Shown here piece after piece: positions 34,572 through 43,635 of a DNA stretch of 62,030 nt. Made by a program: the position numbers and the translations under genes. The notes under the pieces were generated by a model that was not told the origin of the DNA, did no database searches, and saw nothing but the letters and a program-made list of their open reading frames with translations. Each line of letters opens with the position of its first letter. The first letter of the stretch is position 1. Source of the stretch: an uncultured Flavobacteriales bacterium. Its GTDB lineage: Bacteria > Bacteroidota > Bacteroidia > Flavobacteriales_G > Salibacteraceae. The DNA lies in assembly GCA_913062955.1 (NCBI GenBank), contig CAJXZP010000018.1, positions 1 through 62,030 on the forward strand, given 5' to 3'.

Positions 34572-35609
34572 ATGAAAAAAATTATTGTTACGGGAGGCGC
34601 AGGTTACATTGGAAGTCATACTATCATTGAATTAATCCAATCTGGTTTTGAGGTGGTCTCTTTTGATAACTTTAGTAATTCATCGGCTACAACCTATGAT
34701 AGAATAAAAAGCATTTCCGGGGTTGAAATTCCTTTTGAAGAAATCGACCTAACCAATAGAGCATTAACGAATACGATTTTCGAAAAGCATAAAGATGCCG
34801 TTGGAATTATTCATTTCGCAGCATTAAAATCTGTCCCTGATTCGGTGGCTCGACCCATAGAGTATTACCGTAACAACAACGATAGCTTACTAAATGTTTT
34901 AGAACAAGTAATTATTCATGGAATCAAATCTACCATTTTCTCATCCTCTTGTTCGGTGTATGGAAATTTGAGAGAAGACCAATTACCGGTTGTCGAAGAA
35001 ACCACTTGGAATGAAGCCGAGTGTTCGTATGCGAATTCGAAACAAATGGGGGAAGATATTCTGCGTAATGTAGCTAAAATAAGCCCTCAAAATCTCATTG
35101 CTCTACGCTACTTCAACCCAGTAGGAGCTCATATTAGTGGTTTAAATGGTGAAATGCCTTCTAAAGTGGTGAATAACTTGGCACCAATTATCACCCAAGC
35201 TGCAGCGGGCTTACGGGATAAAATAACGGTATTTGGCGATGATTACGCCACCAGAGATGGGTCCGCCATTCGCGATTACATTCATGTGACCGATATCGCC
35301 AAAGCGCATGTCAAGGCTATTGAATTAGGCCTTTCAAATAACATGAAGACCAATTTTGATGTGATTAACTTAGGTTCTGGAAATGGGGTTACTGTATTTG
35401 AAACCATTAACGCATTTGAGAAAAGCACCGGTCTAAAGGTTCCTTTTACAATAGGTCCACGAAGGGATGGAGATGTAGAAGCTATTTACAGCGATTGCAC
35501 CAAAGCAGAACGTGTATTGAATTGGAAATGTGAATTTGGCATTGATGAAATGATGGCATCTGCGTGGAAATGGCAACAATATCTTATTAAAAATAACATT
35601 ACTGGTTAA
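34572..35609 (+). CDS. galE: UDP-glucose 4-epimerase
   Basis: GalE of 345 residues from ATG 34572. KIIVTGGAGYIGSHTIIELI binds NAD, FDNFSNSS follows, AALKSVPDSVARPIEYY is the sugar region, SSSCSVYGN and YANSK give the Ser-Tyr-Lys triad, and RYFNPVGAHISGLNGEMP is the classic GalE stretch. It converts UDP-glucose and UDP-galactose (perhaps also the HexNAc forms) for glycan synthesis. It is divergent from wza with a 131-base shared promoter region and is monocistronic as far as seen. Confidence 0.93.
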   Translation: MKKIIVTGGAGYIGSHTIIELIQSGFEVVSFDNFSNSSATTYDRIKSISGVEIPFEEIDLTNRALTNTIFEKHKDAVGIIHFAALKSVPDSVARPIEYYRNNNDSLLNVLEQVIIHGIKSTIFSSSCSVYGNLREDQLPVVEETTWNEAECSYANSKQMGEDILRNVAKISPQNLIALRYFNPVGAHISGLNGEMPSKVVNNLAPIITQAAAGLRDKITVFGDDYATRDGSAIRDYIHVTDIAKAHVKAIELGLSNNMKTNFDVINLGSGNGVTVFETINAFEKSTGLKVPFTIGPRRDGDVEAIYSDCTKAERVLNWKCEFGIDEMMASAWKWQQYLIKNNITG

Positions 35610-36047
35610 AAATTACGAAGTAATTTTAAAAACCATTTCGATAGAAACTGGTTTATTGCATCGCAATTTTAAAAACCAAAGATCATTAAGCACCTGATTA
35701 CTATACTATTAAATAACTGGAATAACTAAACCATAATCAGCTTTCAAAACCTCAGGGAAACCTAATTCACTATTGATTGCGAGTACTAAGGAGATGAGTC
35801 CTACAATTTTAAATAGGACAATTTTATTTAAAATTACATGGTCAATCCCCCTGAACTTCCTACGTCAGTTCGCCCCCTCCGCCAAGGGGGAAAAATTGCA
35901 TCGCAATTTTAAAAACCATTTCGACAGAAACTGGTTTATTACGAGGTAATTTTAAAAACCATTAACAGCTAACCGTAAAAGAACAATTATAGTCTAAGTC
36001 AAGGTCATAGTCATCGTCTAAGTCAGAGTTAACCTAAAAACCCAAAC
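35610..36047. repeat. Gene-free spacer with direct and palindromic repeats
   Basis: A direct repeat AATTTTAAAAACCATTTCGA followed by an AGAAACTGGTTTATT segment occurs at about 35622 and 35905. Short palindromes TTGCATCGCAA and TTAC-GAA/GAG-GTAA separate TTTTAAAAACC words. GTCCTA-N10-TAGGAC at 35798-35819 could be a weak galE terminator. A CCCCCTGAACTTCCTACGTC and CGCCCCCTCCGCCAAGGGGG element lies at about 35849-35890, and GTC-type hexamers at 35993-36030 end at rlmH. No gene is seen. Confidence 0.75.
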
Positions 36048-36521
36048 CTAATTATGATGATAAGGCTCCCCTTTAATAATAGTGAATCCTCTATAGATTT
36101 GCTCCAAAATAAATACCCGAATTAACTGGTGCGGAAATGTTAGTTTGGAAAGGGCAATTTTACCATTGGCCCTTTGGTAAACCTCATCACTAAAGCCATA
36201 AGCGCCACCAATTACGAACACAAGATTCTTCAAGCCCGAATTCATTTTTTTACGGAAAAACGCACTAAATTCATTAGAAGTGAATTCTTTTCCCTTTTCA
36301 TCCAGAAGGATTAGTTCATCACCCGATTGTAACTTACTTAAAATGGATTGTCCTTCAATTTTCTTTAATTCCTCCGCAGTGACTTTCCCCCTATTTTTAT
36401 AATCTGGAATTTCCACCCAATCTAACTTGATGTAGTGTTTCAATCGTTTCTGATATTCATCCATTAAGGAAATGATAGATTTATCATTGGACTTCCCGAC
36501 TACAATCACCGTAATTTTCAT
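36048..36521 (-). CDS. rlmH: 23S rRNA (pseudouridine1915-N3)-methyltransferase
   Basis: SPOUT-fold methyltransferase of 157 residues, the normal RlmH length. MKITVIVVGKSND opens the protein, LLDEKGKEFTSNEFSAFF follows, and the knotted SAM site is FVIGGAYGFSDEVYQRA. KIALSKLTFPHQLIRVFILEQIYRGFTIIKGEPYHH is the near-invariant C-terminus. It methylates pseudouridine 1915 in helix 69 of 23S rRNA. It is an isolated housekeeping gene on the minus strand. Confidence 0.95.
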   Translation of the reverse strand: MKITVIVVGKSNDKSIISLMDEYQKRLKHYIKLDWVEIPDYKNRGKVTAEELKKIEGQSILSKLQSGDELILLDEKGKEFTSNEFSAFFRKKMNSGLKNLVFVIGGAYGFSDEVYQRANGKIALSKLTFPHQLIRVFILEQIYRGFTIIKGEPYHHN

Positions 36522-36831
36522 GGCTCGAAAGTATACTCTAATTATTAATTGGACGCTAAGATGAACTCGAACAATACCCAGTTCACCTCTAGGTAATTAC
36601 TATTCGTTCAAATCATATTTCAGTGATGAGCCAAATAAATAGCCATCTTGTAGATGAAAAAAAACTAGAATTAACAAGATCGCTCTTCGTTTTATCTCTA
36701 AAAATCTAACGATGTTTACGGCTTCTGAAGAATTAAAATTCATGGAACTCCGGATTTTTTTAAAATGCAACATGGCATAGTTTTAGTATAGTACTAATTC
36801 CAAATAATATCGATATTCTTGTACAATCTAT
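36522..36831. other. Intergenic region between rlmH and the DUF4783 gene
   Basis: About 310 bases separating divergent genes. I see no open frame of note and no clear repeat. Promoters for both sides should lie here; only the plus-strand -7 box at its right end is recognisable. Confidence 0.5.
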
Positions 36832-36839
36832 TAACTTTG
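36832..36839 (+). promoter_or_regulatory. -7 promoter box of the DUF4783-nadC-yihY operon
   Basis: TAACTTTG is a perfect TAnnTTTG box. Transcription would start near 36846, so the ATG at 36845 would not be fully transcribed. The ATG at 36857 is then the better start. No clear -33 box is seen. Confidence 0.5.
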
Positions 36840-36856
36840 GCTAAATGTATTTTTCT

Positions 36857-37243
36857 ATGCAGAAATTAAAACATATCCTAGTTCTTTTTGGCATTTGGCT
36901 TTTGGTCTCTGCCTTCACAGGACTAAACCCAGATATTTCTGCGGCATTTAAAAGTGGAAACGCCTTTAAAGTCTCCGCATTCTTTCCGGATAAAGTGGAT
37001 ATTACCATCTTAGAAACGAGTGATTTAATGAGTAAATTGGAAGCTGAAAAGTTGGTTTATGACTTCTTTCACGCTCATCCACCCATAGATTTTGAGATCT
37101 TACATGAAGTGGAGTCTAAATCGGGGCCCGAATTCACCATTGGTAAACTTACCACCCGTAACGGAACCTTTCGAGTTTCTATTTACGTGAACAAAACAGA
37201 AAAATCTGAGTACATTCAGCAAATCATCATTGACGCTGAATAA
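36857..37243 (+). CDS. DUF4783 protein, secreted
   Basis: Small Bacteroidetes protein of 128 residues (132 if ATG 36845 is used). A signal peptide MQKLKHILVLFGIWLLVSAF is followed by a compact alpha/beta domain: DISAAFKSGNAFKVSAFFPD, LEAEKLVYDFFHAHPPIDFEI and FTIGKLTTRNGTFRVSIYV. The domain resembles the NTF2-like DUF4783 family, found near nadC and other housekeeping genes in Bacteroidetes. Its function is unknown. The nadC gene starts 12 bases after its stop, so they share an operon. Confidence 0.85.
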   Translation: MQKLKHILVLFGIWLLVSAFTGLNPDISAAFKSGNAFKVSAFFPDKVDITILETSDLMSKLEAEKLVYDFFHAHPPIDFEILHEVESKSGPEFTIGKLTTRNGTFRVSIYVNKTEKSEYIQQIIIDAE

Positions 37244-37255
37244 ATAATTTCTTTC

Positions 37256-38089
37256 ATGACGGATATTGAATTTTTACAAGCCGCTCTTATAGAGGATGTA
37301 GCTGATGGCGATCATTCTTCTCTTTCCACCATTCCACCCGAAGCCCAAGGAAAAGCCCATTTACTCGTGAAAGAAAATGGTATTCTATCTGGCTTAAAGG
37401 TGGCCAAAAAAGTTTTTCAAATCGTAGATCCCTCTATTTCATTAGAGGTATTTATCCAGGATGGGGACACCATTAAAATTGGAGATATTGTTTTTATTGC
37501 GTCTGGAAATTCTCAAAACTTACTGAAAGCCGAACGTTTAATGTTAAACATGATGCAGCGAATGAGTGGTATTGCTACCCTTACGTCTGAATATGTTGAC
37601 CAAACGAAGGGAATGAAAGCTAAAGTATTGGACACCCGAAAAACGACTCCTAATTTAAGAGCTTTTGAAAAACAAGCGGTACTGGATGGCGGAGGTCATA
37701 ATCATCGCTTTGGATTGTATGATATGATCATGATTAAAGACAATCATGTGGATTTTGCAGGAGGCATTAAAAAAGCACTTCAAAAAGCGACCCAATACGT
37801 ACAAGATAAAAAACCTGGACTGAAAATTGAAATCGAAACCCGTGATTTAAAAGAAGTTCAGCAAGTACTGGACTCTCAACTCGGAGATCGAATAATGCTA
37901 GACAACTTTAATTACGAGGATACGCGTACGGCAGTTAAAATGATTGGTTCCGCTTATGAAACGGAATCTTCCGGAGGAATTACCCTAGAGACAATTTCGG
38001 AATATGCTAAATGTGGAGTAGATTTCATTTCGGTAGGCGCAATTACTCATTCCGTAAAAGGTCTTGACTTGAGCTTCAAAGCCATTTAA
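37256..38089 (+). CDS. nadC: Nicotinate-nucleotide pyrophosphorylase (carboxylating)
   Basis: Quinolinate phosphoribosyltransferase of 277 residues. The N-terminal domain opens ALIEDVADGDHSSL, the linker AERLMLNMMQRMSGIAT follows, and the barrel has LDTRKTTPNLRAFEKQAVLDGGGHNHRFGL, MIKDNH, and IMLDNF with FISVGAITHS at the end. It makes NaMN from quinolinate and PRPP in NAD synthesis. Middle gene of a three-gene plus-strand operon. Confidence 0.95.
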   Translation: MTDIEFLQAALIEDVADGDHSSLSTIPPEAQGKAHLLVKENGILSGLKVAKKVFQIVDPSISLEVFIQDGDTIKIGDIVFIASGNSQNLLKAERLMLNMMQRMSGIATLTSEYVDQTKGMKAKVLDTRKTTPNLRAFEKQAVLDGGGHNHRFGLYDMIMIKDNHVDFAGGIKKALQKATQYVQDKKPGLKIEIETRDLKEVQQVLDSQLGDRIMLDNFNYEDTRTAVKMIGSAYETESSGGITLETISEYAKCGVDFISVGAITHSVKGLDLSFKAI

Positions 38090-38099
38090 TTCAAGGGCT

Positions 38100-39041
38100 A
38101 TGAATCAAAAAGCACAAGAGTACTTATTAAACAAGGTATGGTATAGAAAGTCCTCGTACTTTCTGAAACATGTTCGTATTCCATTTTTTGGAGGACTGCC
38201 AGCATACAAACTTGGCAAGTTCTTTTTTCAAGGATTAATAGAAGGGTTTCTTACCACCAGAGCTGCGGCAATTGCGTACAACTTGTTCTTGGCTATTTTC
38301 CCATCTATCATATTCATTTTCAGTTTAATTCCATACATCCCTATGGAAGGTTTTCAAGAACAATTGCAATCGGAGCTTTTATTTGCGGCTCCCGCAATGA
38401 TGGATACTTTTATTGAAGAAACGTTATTTGATATTATTGAAAACAAGCATTCCAGTCTCCTATCTTTAGGATTCTTATTAGCGATGTATTTCGCTACAAG
38501 TGGGGTTAACTCCATGCTTACGGCATTTAGTATGTCTTACCATTCTGAAGGCGAAAAAAAACGCTCCTTTTTATCGCAACAAATGGCTGCTATTGTATTA
38601 ACATTGGTACTAACTACCTTCTTATTCATTTCCATAATTCTCACCATTTTCGGGGCTAATATTATTCATTATGTTTTCGGCCTCTTACTAAACCTTAATG
38701 CCAACGAAATATTTTGGATTAATGTAGCACGGTGGTTAATCATTATTGCATTTATTTACTTTTCGGTAGCGTACATCTATTTTTATGGTCCCAAACAGAA
38801 AATTAAATTCTTTTCTCCAGGAGCCACTTTGGCCACCTTATTAATGATATTAGTCTCTCTTGGCTTTGCCACCTACATTGAAAATTTTGGCTCGTATAAC
38901 AAACTGTACGGGTCTATAGGGACCATCATGGGAATTATGCTTATGATCTATTTGAACAGTTTCGCCTTACTGATTGGTTACGAACTCAATGCCGCAATAG
39001 AACATGGGAGTACCCATGTTAAACTTGATGAATACGAATAA
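38100..39041 (+). CDS. yihY: YihY/BrkB-family inner membrane protein
   Basis: Protein of 313 residues with six hydrophobic segments from about residue 50. The family signature FLTTRAAAIAYNLFLAIFPSIIFIFSLIPYIP is followed by a loop with FIEETLFDII, then ATSGVNSMLTAFSMSYH and FSPGATLATLLMILVSLGFATYI. NKLYGSIGTIMGIMLMIYLNSFALLIGYELNA is the usual end. The old name ribonuclease BN is wrong for this family; its function is unknown. It follows nadC by 10 bases. Confidence 0.9.
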   Translation: MNQKAQEYLLNKVWYRKSSYFLKHVRIPFFGGLPAYKLGKFFFQGLIEGFLTTRAAAIAYNLFLAIFPSIIFIFSLIPYIPMEGFQEQLQSELLFAAPAMMDTFIEETLFDIIENKHSSLLSLGFLLAMYFATSGVNSMLTAFSMSYHSEGEKKRSFLSQQMAAIVLTLVLTTFLFISIILTIFGANIIHYVFGLLLNLNANEIFWINVARWLIIIAFIYFSVAYIYFYGPKQKIKFFSPGATLATLLMILVSLGFATYIENFGSYNKLYGSIGTIMGIMLMIYLNSFALLIGYELNAAIEHGSTHVKLDEYE

Positions 39042-39070
39042 TTCAATTATTTGATTATTTGATTCTTCAA

Positions 39071-42000
39071 TTATTTAATTACGGTGAGATGGCCTTTAAT
39101 TGGAGGGGTATTTTCATCCAATTCTATGACATAAAAATAAACCCCTTCATTCACAAAATAGGCATCCCATGTATTTCTATACGGCTTAAAAAAGGCCACT
39201 TCCACTCCCCATCGGTTATAAATACGTACGGAATTATTTGGATATTTCTGAATATTTGGAATCACTAAATAATCATTCACACCATCTCCATTTGGAGTAA
39301 TTACATTAATTGGAACAATATCATCTGTAATTAAATAAACGATTTTGATAGTATCCGTACACCCCAAATCGGAAGTTAATGCATGGGTAATATTCAATTC
39401 TGTACCAATATAAAAGCTTATGGATGAATCCATGAAACTTCCAAATATGGAATCACTAATATTCCAATAATAGGACTCCACAACGGCATTATTTAACTCG
39501 GAATCATCGCCAAAGAAAACAGGTACATATGCCTGTGATTGATTGGGGGGATTCATACGAATACCGGCCTTGGGCAAGGGGTAGCCCGGAATAAAATGTT
39601 CGTTTTCGGCTAAACACCCAAAGATATCCGATACTCCCAAATACACCCATCCCGTTTGGGTAAAAAGAGAATCCGTAGAATCTCCCGTACCCCAAAGTAT
39701 GGATTCGCTTGAATTAACCAATGTATATACCCACATAGAATCTTCTTCACAAACAAGACTATCGTATAGAATATGTGCCTGGGGGGCGGAACTGGAAACT
39801 CGGAAATTCCGATCCGAACCTTCGCAACCATTACTATCCACTACCACTACACTATACACTCCCGAACGGGCTTTTATTGTGGCAGCTGTAGCTCCATTTG
39901 CCCATAAATAACTATCAAAGATACCTGCCGATAGCAACGTGGAGTCCTCAAAACAGTAGTGTGAATTCCCTGTGATCGAAACTTGAGGTGACGGTTTCTG
40001 GATGACCATTATACTATCGGAAGTCACACAAAAATTGGTATCCTCTACAGTAATCGAATACATTCCTGGCTGGGTATATAAAATGAACGGAGTATTTTCA
40101 CCTGTACTCCAATAGTATAAACGAAAATCTAGATCTACTTGCAAATACCCCCCTACGGAATCACACATGAGGGTATCGCCCATAATTTTAACCGAATCGG
40201 GCGAAGCTAAAGTTACCGTAACGGTATCGGTAGTGGCAGAACAAGAATCTAAATGCACGACACACCAATAATCACCTGGAGAATTCACGATTGTTGAAAA
40301 TCCAATTGCCCCTGTGCTCCATTGATACAAATCAAAACCAGACTCAACGGTTAATCGGGTAGCCTGGCCTGGACATAAATCCGTAATTCCGTGGACATCT
40401 ACCCCGTTTATTAATTCGTTCACCGGAAAGGAATCTTCGCCAGAACAACCGTTTTTCCATACGGTAACATATTTCATCCCGATTCCTGTATAAATAGTAT
40501 CTGACCGATCACCCGTATTCCAAATAATTGAATCCCAAGGACCACCCACTGCTATTAAACGAGAAGAATCCACCGCATCGCAATGAAACAAATGCCCTCG
40601 TATTTCCACTATAGGATCAGGCAAACTTTGATACTGAAACGTGGTAGAATCTACACATGTAGCACTTGTTATGGTTACCGAATGAATTCCAGGCACAACA
40701 TATATCACGGAGTTATTGGTAGATTCATCATCCCACAAATAACTATCGTAATTCCCAATCACCGTCCAATGAGCAGGGGTATCTCCACAAACCAACGCGT
40801 CCCCCATCACCGATACGGGTGGAAATACCTTATTCCCAATAGAAATCGTATCGGTAACCTCGCAATACAAAGCACCGAATGAATACAACGAAGCTCTCAC
40901 CCAATACACCCCAGAAGGAACACGAATAGAATTACTCGTATCACCCGTACTCCATACCAGTTCATCGTACTCATCTAGAACACTTAAGGTAACCGAATCC
41001 CCATTACACGAATTTAGGTTTGAAGTATTGATTTGGACGTACACATCCTCCTCTATAAAAAAATCAGTGGTATTTACACATCCCTTATCGGTAACGGTTA
41101 ATTGATACAAACCACCTTGACTCACAAATATTTGAGCGGATGTATCCCCTGAACTCCATAAATACGCCTCAAAATTTTGATTTTCGATTAGAGAAACAGT
41201 AACCGGTAAACATATAAATTGGGGCCCAAGTATGATGGGTTCCGGTAGATAACCTTCGACTAAAATGTCCTGAACGGCTTCACAATTATTGGCCGAAACG
41301 GTGATGGTATAAAAACCTGGACTTATTGAAATAGCTGGATCTATGGATAAATTACTCCATAAGTAGGTTTCATAAATAGCAGGAACCGATAATTGTGTAG
41401 TATCATAGGAACAAATAAAAGTATCCCCACTAATTTGTAAGGATTGCGGTAAACTGTCTACTTGTATGGTGATATCGTAGTTTAAAACCATATTTGGACT
41501 CCCATTATCAAATACCCTAAAACTTAGAGTGTGGTACCCCATATTGGTCAAACTCCCTACGACTTGAAAAGTAGCCGTAGCCATTTGCCCCGTAGTGGTT
41601 TCAATTAAGCTAAACCCGGGAAAACTTGGACTCGTTACGATTACATACGTACTTTGATTCATTTCAGGCGCCAAAAAACGGTACGTATCCAAAAGCGTAT
41701 CTCCGATGCAAACACCAATAGTATCGCTAATCTTGCGTCCCATTAAACCCGGTACCAAATTGGTGGTTTGACAGGGATTCAAAAAGGTATGTTGGCCATT
41801 TAATAACGCGATCCCGTTTAAGGTATCCACCTTTGGAAAGAAAGAAGTATCCGATTTATTATAACTACCTGCCAAAACATACTTTCTATTGTCTCCCGCA
41901 TTCATACCTACCAAAGCAGGTGCGCCACCGAACCCGTTGATCCCCCCCGAGCCATCACCCGCGGTCCATTCCATGTTTTGATAAAAGAACCCTACGGTAT

Positions 42001-42571
42001 ATCCAAAAGGAAGTAGTTCCGAAGTACCATCTGTGATAATCAATTGAAACGTGTTTCCTTTATTGGAGGCTTGATTAAAATACCCCACATCCTCCCAGTT
42101 TACGATCAGTGCATTGGGTAATAATTTATAATAAACGCCACCTCTTGCACGTGTATCTACATCACTCCAAAAAGGAGCAATCACTTTATTATTTGGAAAT
42201 GGAAATCCATAGGGTGTTCCGGAGGTGAAAATATTATCGAAAGAAATATTTCCGTTGCTATTAATAAAAACGTTCGATTTTGCCTCTCCATAAAAACAAA
42301 AAGTAAATGGAAGGTGAATGGAATCCGAACTTCCATCATCACTTGGGGGAATGGCTAAATTAAAGGAGGCATCTTTAGGGCGGTAACCCGTACTTTTAAA
42401 ATTTGTAGTCGCAGAGGATTGAACTTTATAATTCCTCTGATTGTTAATTAATCCTATGGTTTTTAAACTATCATACTGCGACTCCGAAATAAACGTTTGG
42501 GCAACCGAGGGATACCAAAACCCTAAGGTAAGTATACAAACAACACATATTTTTATGAATTTGAATATCAA
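39071..42571 (-). CDS. Large secreted repeat protein with T9SS type B (gliding) C-terminal domain
   Basis: Protein of 1166 residues. A signal peptide (FKFIKICVVCILTLGFWYP) precedes a nidogen-like region at about 80-260 (VFINSNGNISFDNIFTSG, VIAPFWSDVDTR). At least nine Ig-like repeats of about 70 residues follow, each with a C...yLWSsGdts...G.Y.vtV pattern. The last 85 residues are a type B sorting domain (VITPNGDGVNDYLVIPNI, VRIYNRWGVEV, WDAYFVNEGVYFYVIE). It should be secreted by T9SS and attached to the surface, probably as an adhesin. The start codon is TTG 42571; no ATG fits the signal peptide. It is a single gene with its own promoter. Confidence 0.88.
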   Translation of the reverse strand: MIFKFIKICVVCILTLGFWYPSVAQTFISESQYDSLKTIGLINNQRNYKVQSSATTNFKSTGYRPKDASFNLAIPPSDDGSSDSIHLPFTFCFYGEAKSNVFINSNGNISFDNIFTSGTPYGFPFPNNKVIAPFWSDVDTRARGGVYYKLLPNALIVNWEDVGYFNQASNKGNTFQLIITDGTSELLPFGYTVGFFYQNMEWTAGDGSGGINGFGGAPALVGMNAGDNRKYVLAGSYNKSDTSFFPKVDTLNGIALLNGQHTFLNPCQTTNLVPGLMGRKISDTIGVCIGDTLLDTYRFLAPEMNQSTYVIVTSPSFPGFSLIETTTGQMATATFQVVGSLTNMGYHTLSFRVFDNGSPNMVLNYDITIQVDSLPQSLQISGDTFICSYDTTQLSVPAIYETYLWSNLSIDPAISISPGFYTITVSANNCEAVQDILVEGYLPEPIILGPQFICLPVTVSLIENQNFEAYLWSSGDTSAQIFVSQGGLYQLTVTDKGCVNTTDFFIEEDVYVQINTSNLNSCNGDSVTLSVLDEYDELVWSTGDTSNSIRVPSGVYWVRASLYSFGALYCEVTDTISIGNKVFPPVSVMGDALVCGDTPAHWTVIGNYDSYLWDDESTNNSVIYVVPGIHSVTITSATCVDSTTFQYQSLPDPIVEIRGHLFHCDAVDSSRLIAVGGPWDSIIWNTGDRSDTIYTGIGMKYVTVWKNGCSGEDSFPVNELINGVDVHGITDLCPGQATRLTVESGFDLYQWSTGAIGFSTIVNSPGDYWCVVHLDSCSATTDTVTVTLASPDSVKIMGDTLMCDSVGGYLQVDLDFRLYYWSTGENTPFILYTQPGMYSITVEDTNFCVTSDSIMVIQKPSPQVSITGNSHYCFEDSTLLSAGIFDSYLWANGATAATIKARSGVYSVVVVDSNGCEGSDRNFRVSSSAPQAHILYDSLVCEEDSMWVYTLVNSSESILWGTGDSTDSLFTQTGWVYLGVSDIFGCLAENEHFIPGYPLPKAGIRMNPPNQSQAYVPVFFGDDSELNNAVVESYYWNISDSIFGSFMDSSISFYIGTELNITHALTSDLGCTDTIKIVYLITDDIVPINVITPNGDGVNDYLVIPNIQKYPNNSVRIYNRWGVEVAFFKPYRNTWDAYFVNEGVYFYVIELDENTPPIKGHLTVIK

Positions 42572-42595
42572 CGGTTCGTGTATAAAATTAGCCTA

Positions 42596-42626
42596 CAAAT
42601 TTAGCCATTTATTCATGGCCTTCACA
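42596..42626 (-). promoter_or_regulatory. Promoter of the T9SS type B protein gene
   Basis: On the minus strand TGTG (42623-42626), 19 bases, then TAAATTTG (42596-42603), a perfect -7 box with a one-mismatch -33 box. The predicted transcript begins about 17 bases before the TTG start codon. Confidence 0.6.
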
Positions 42627-42697
42627 CATATTCCGACTCAAATAACTCAATTAATTACGGTAAAAATCCCTATTTTGCGCAATAATAGATCGCACAA

Positions 42698-43633
42698 ATG
42701 AGTCACAAAAATTCAGCCAATTCGGCAAAATTATCCATTGTAGTTTGCACGTATAATAGAGCCCGATATATTTTAAAAAATCTAGAAAGTTTTTTGAATC
42801 AAACCGCTGATGTAAGTGACTTTGAGGTGGTTATTATCAATAACAATAGTCCGGATAATACGGACGAGATTTGTACCGAGTTCATTGCGAGTCATCCCGA
42901 AATAAACTGGACCTATAAAATTGAAACGAACCAAGGCCATACCTATGCTCGTAATCGCGGAATCGCAGAATCCAAAGGAGCGTATATTGCCTTTATTGAT
43001 GACGATGCATTTGTTCGTCCAGAGTATTGCGAAAATATCATTCAATTTTATGACCAACACCCAACGGTGGATGTAATTGGAGGTAAAATCATTCCTGTTT
43101 ATGAATCTGGAGCCGAACCTAAATGGATGACTCCCTATTTACTCACGCTAGTGGCTGCGCAAGATTACGGTGATGAAACCAAGGAATTTCATCCTAGGAA
43201 ATTCCCTATTGGTGCAAATATGGTGTACCGAAAATCTGTTTTTGATACTATTGGCATTTTCAATGTTGACCTTGGCCGAAGAGGGGATGGATTAGAAGGG
43301 GGCGATGAAAAGGATGTCATTTATAGAATACGTGAGATTAATGGAAAGATCTACTATGTTGCCAATGTAATTGTAGACCACATCATTGGAGAAAACAGAG
43401 AACAAATGGACTATATCAAGGGAATGGGTGTGGGTGTAGGAACCAGCGAACGTACCCGAATAAAAGAGGATGGTCAACTTGGTGTTTTTAAAAAAATATT
43501 GGAAGAAGGGTTTAAATGGGGAGCTACGGTTGTTCTCTACTTTTATTACCTACTCACCCTAAAACCGATTAAAGGTTGGACTTTAGTAAAGTTTAGATAC
43601 TGGGTATTGACCGGGTTAATGAAAAGTAACTAA
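42698..43633 (+). CDS. Glycosyltransferase family 2
   Basis: GT-A enzyme of 311 residues. LSIVVCTYNRARYILKNLESFLNQT binds the nucleotide, VVIINNNSPDNTDEI follows, and AFIDDDAFVRPEY has the DxD motif. GADMVYRK-like IGANMVYRKSVFD and GDEKDVIYRI complete the catalytic part. A C-terminal amphipathic or membrane segment (ATVVLYFYYLLTL) suggests membrane contact. It is divergent from the T9SS gene, and the flippase follows 2 bases later, so it belongs to the second glycan cluster. Confidence 0.87.
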   Translation: MSHKNSANSAKLSIVVCTYNRARYILKNLESFLNQTADVSDFEVVIINNNSPDNTDEICTEFIASHPEINWTYKIETNQGHTYARNRGIAESKGAYIAFIDDDAFVRPEYCENIIQFYDQHPTVDVIGGKIIPVYESGAEPKWMTPYLLTLVAAQDYGDETKEFHPRKFPIGANMVYRKSVFDTIGIFNVDLGRRGDGLEGGDEKDVIYRIREINGKIYYVANVIVDHIIGENREQMDYIKGMGVGVGTSERTRIKEDGQLGVFKKILEEGFKWGATVVLYFYYLLTLKPIKGWTLVKFRYWVLTGLMKSN

Positions 43634-43635
43634 AA

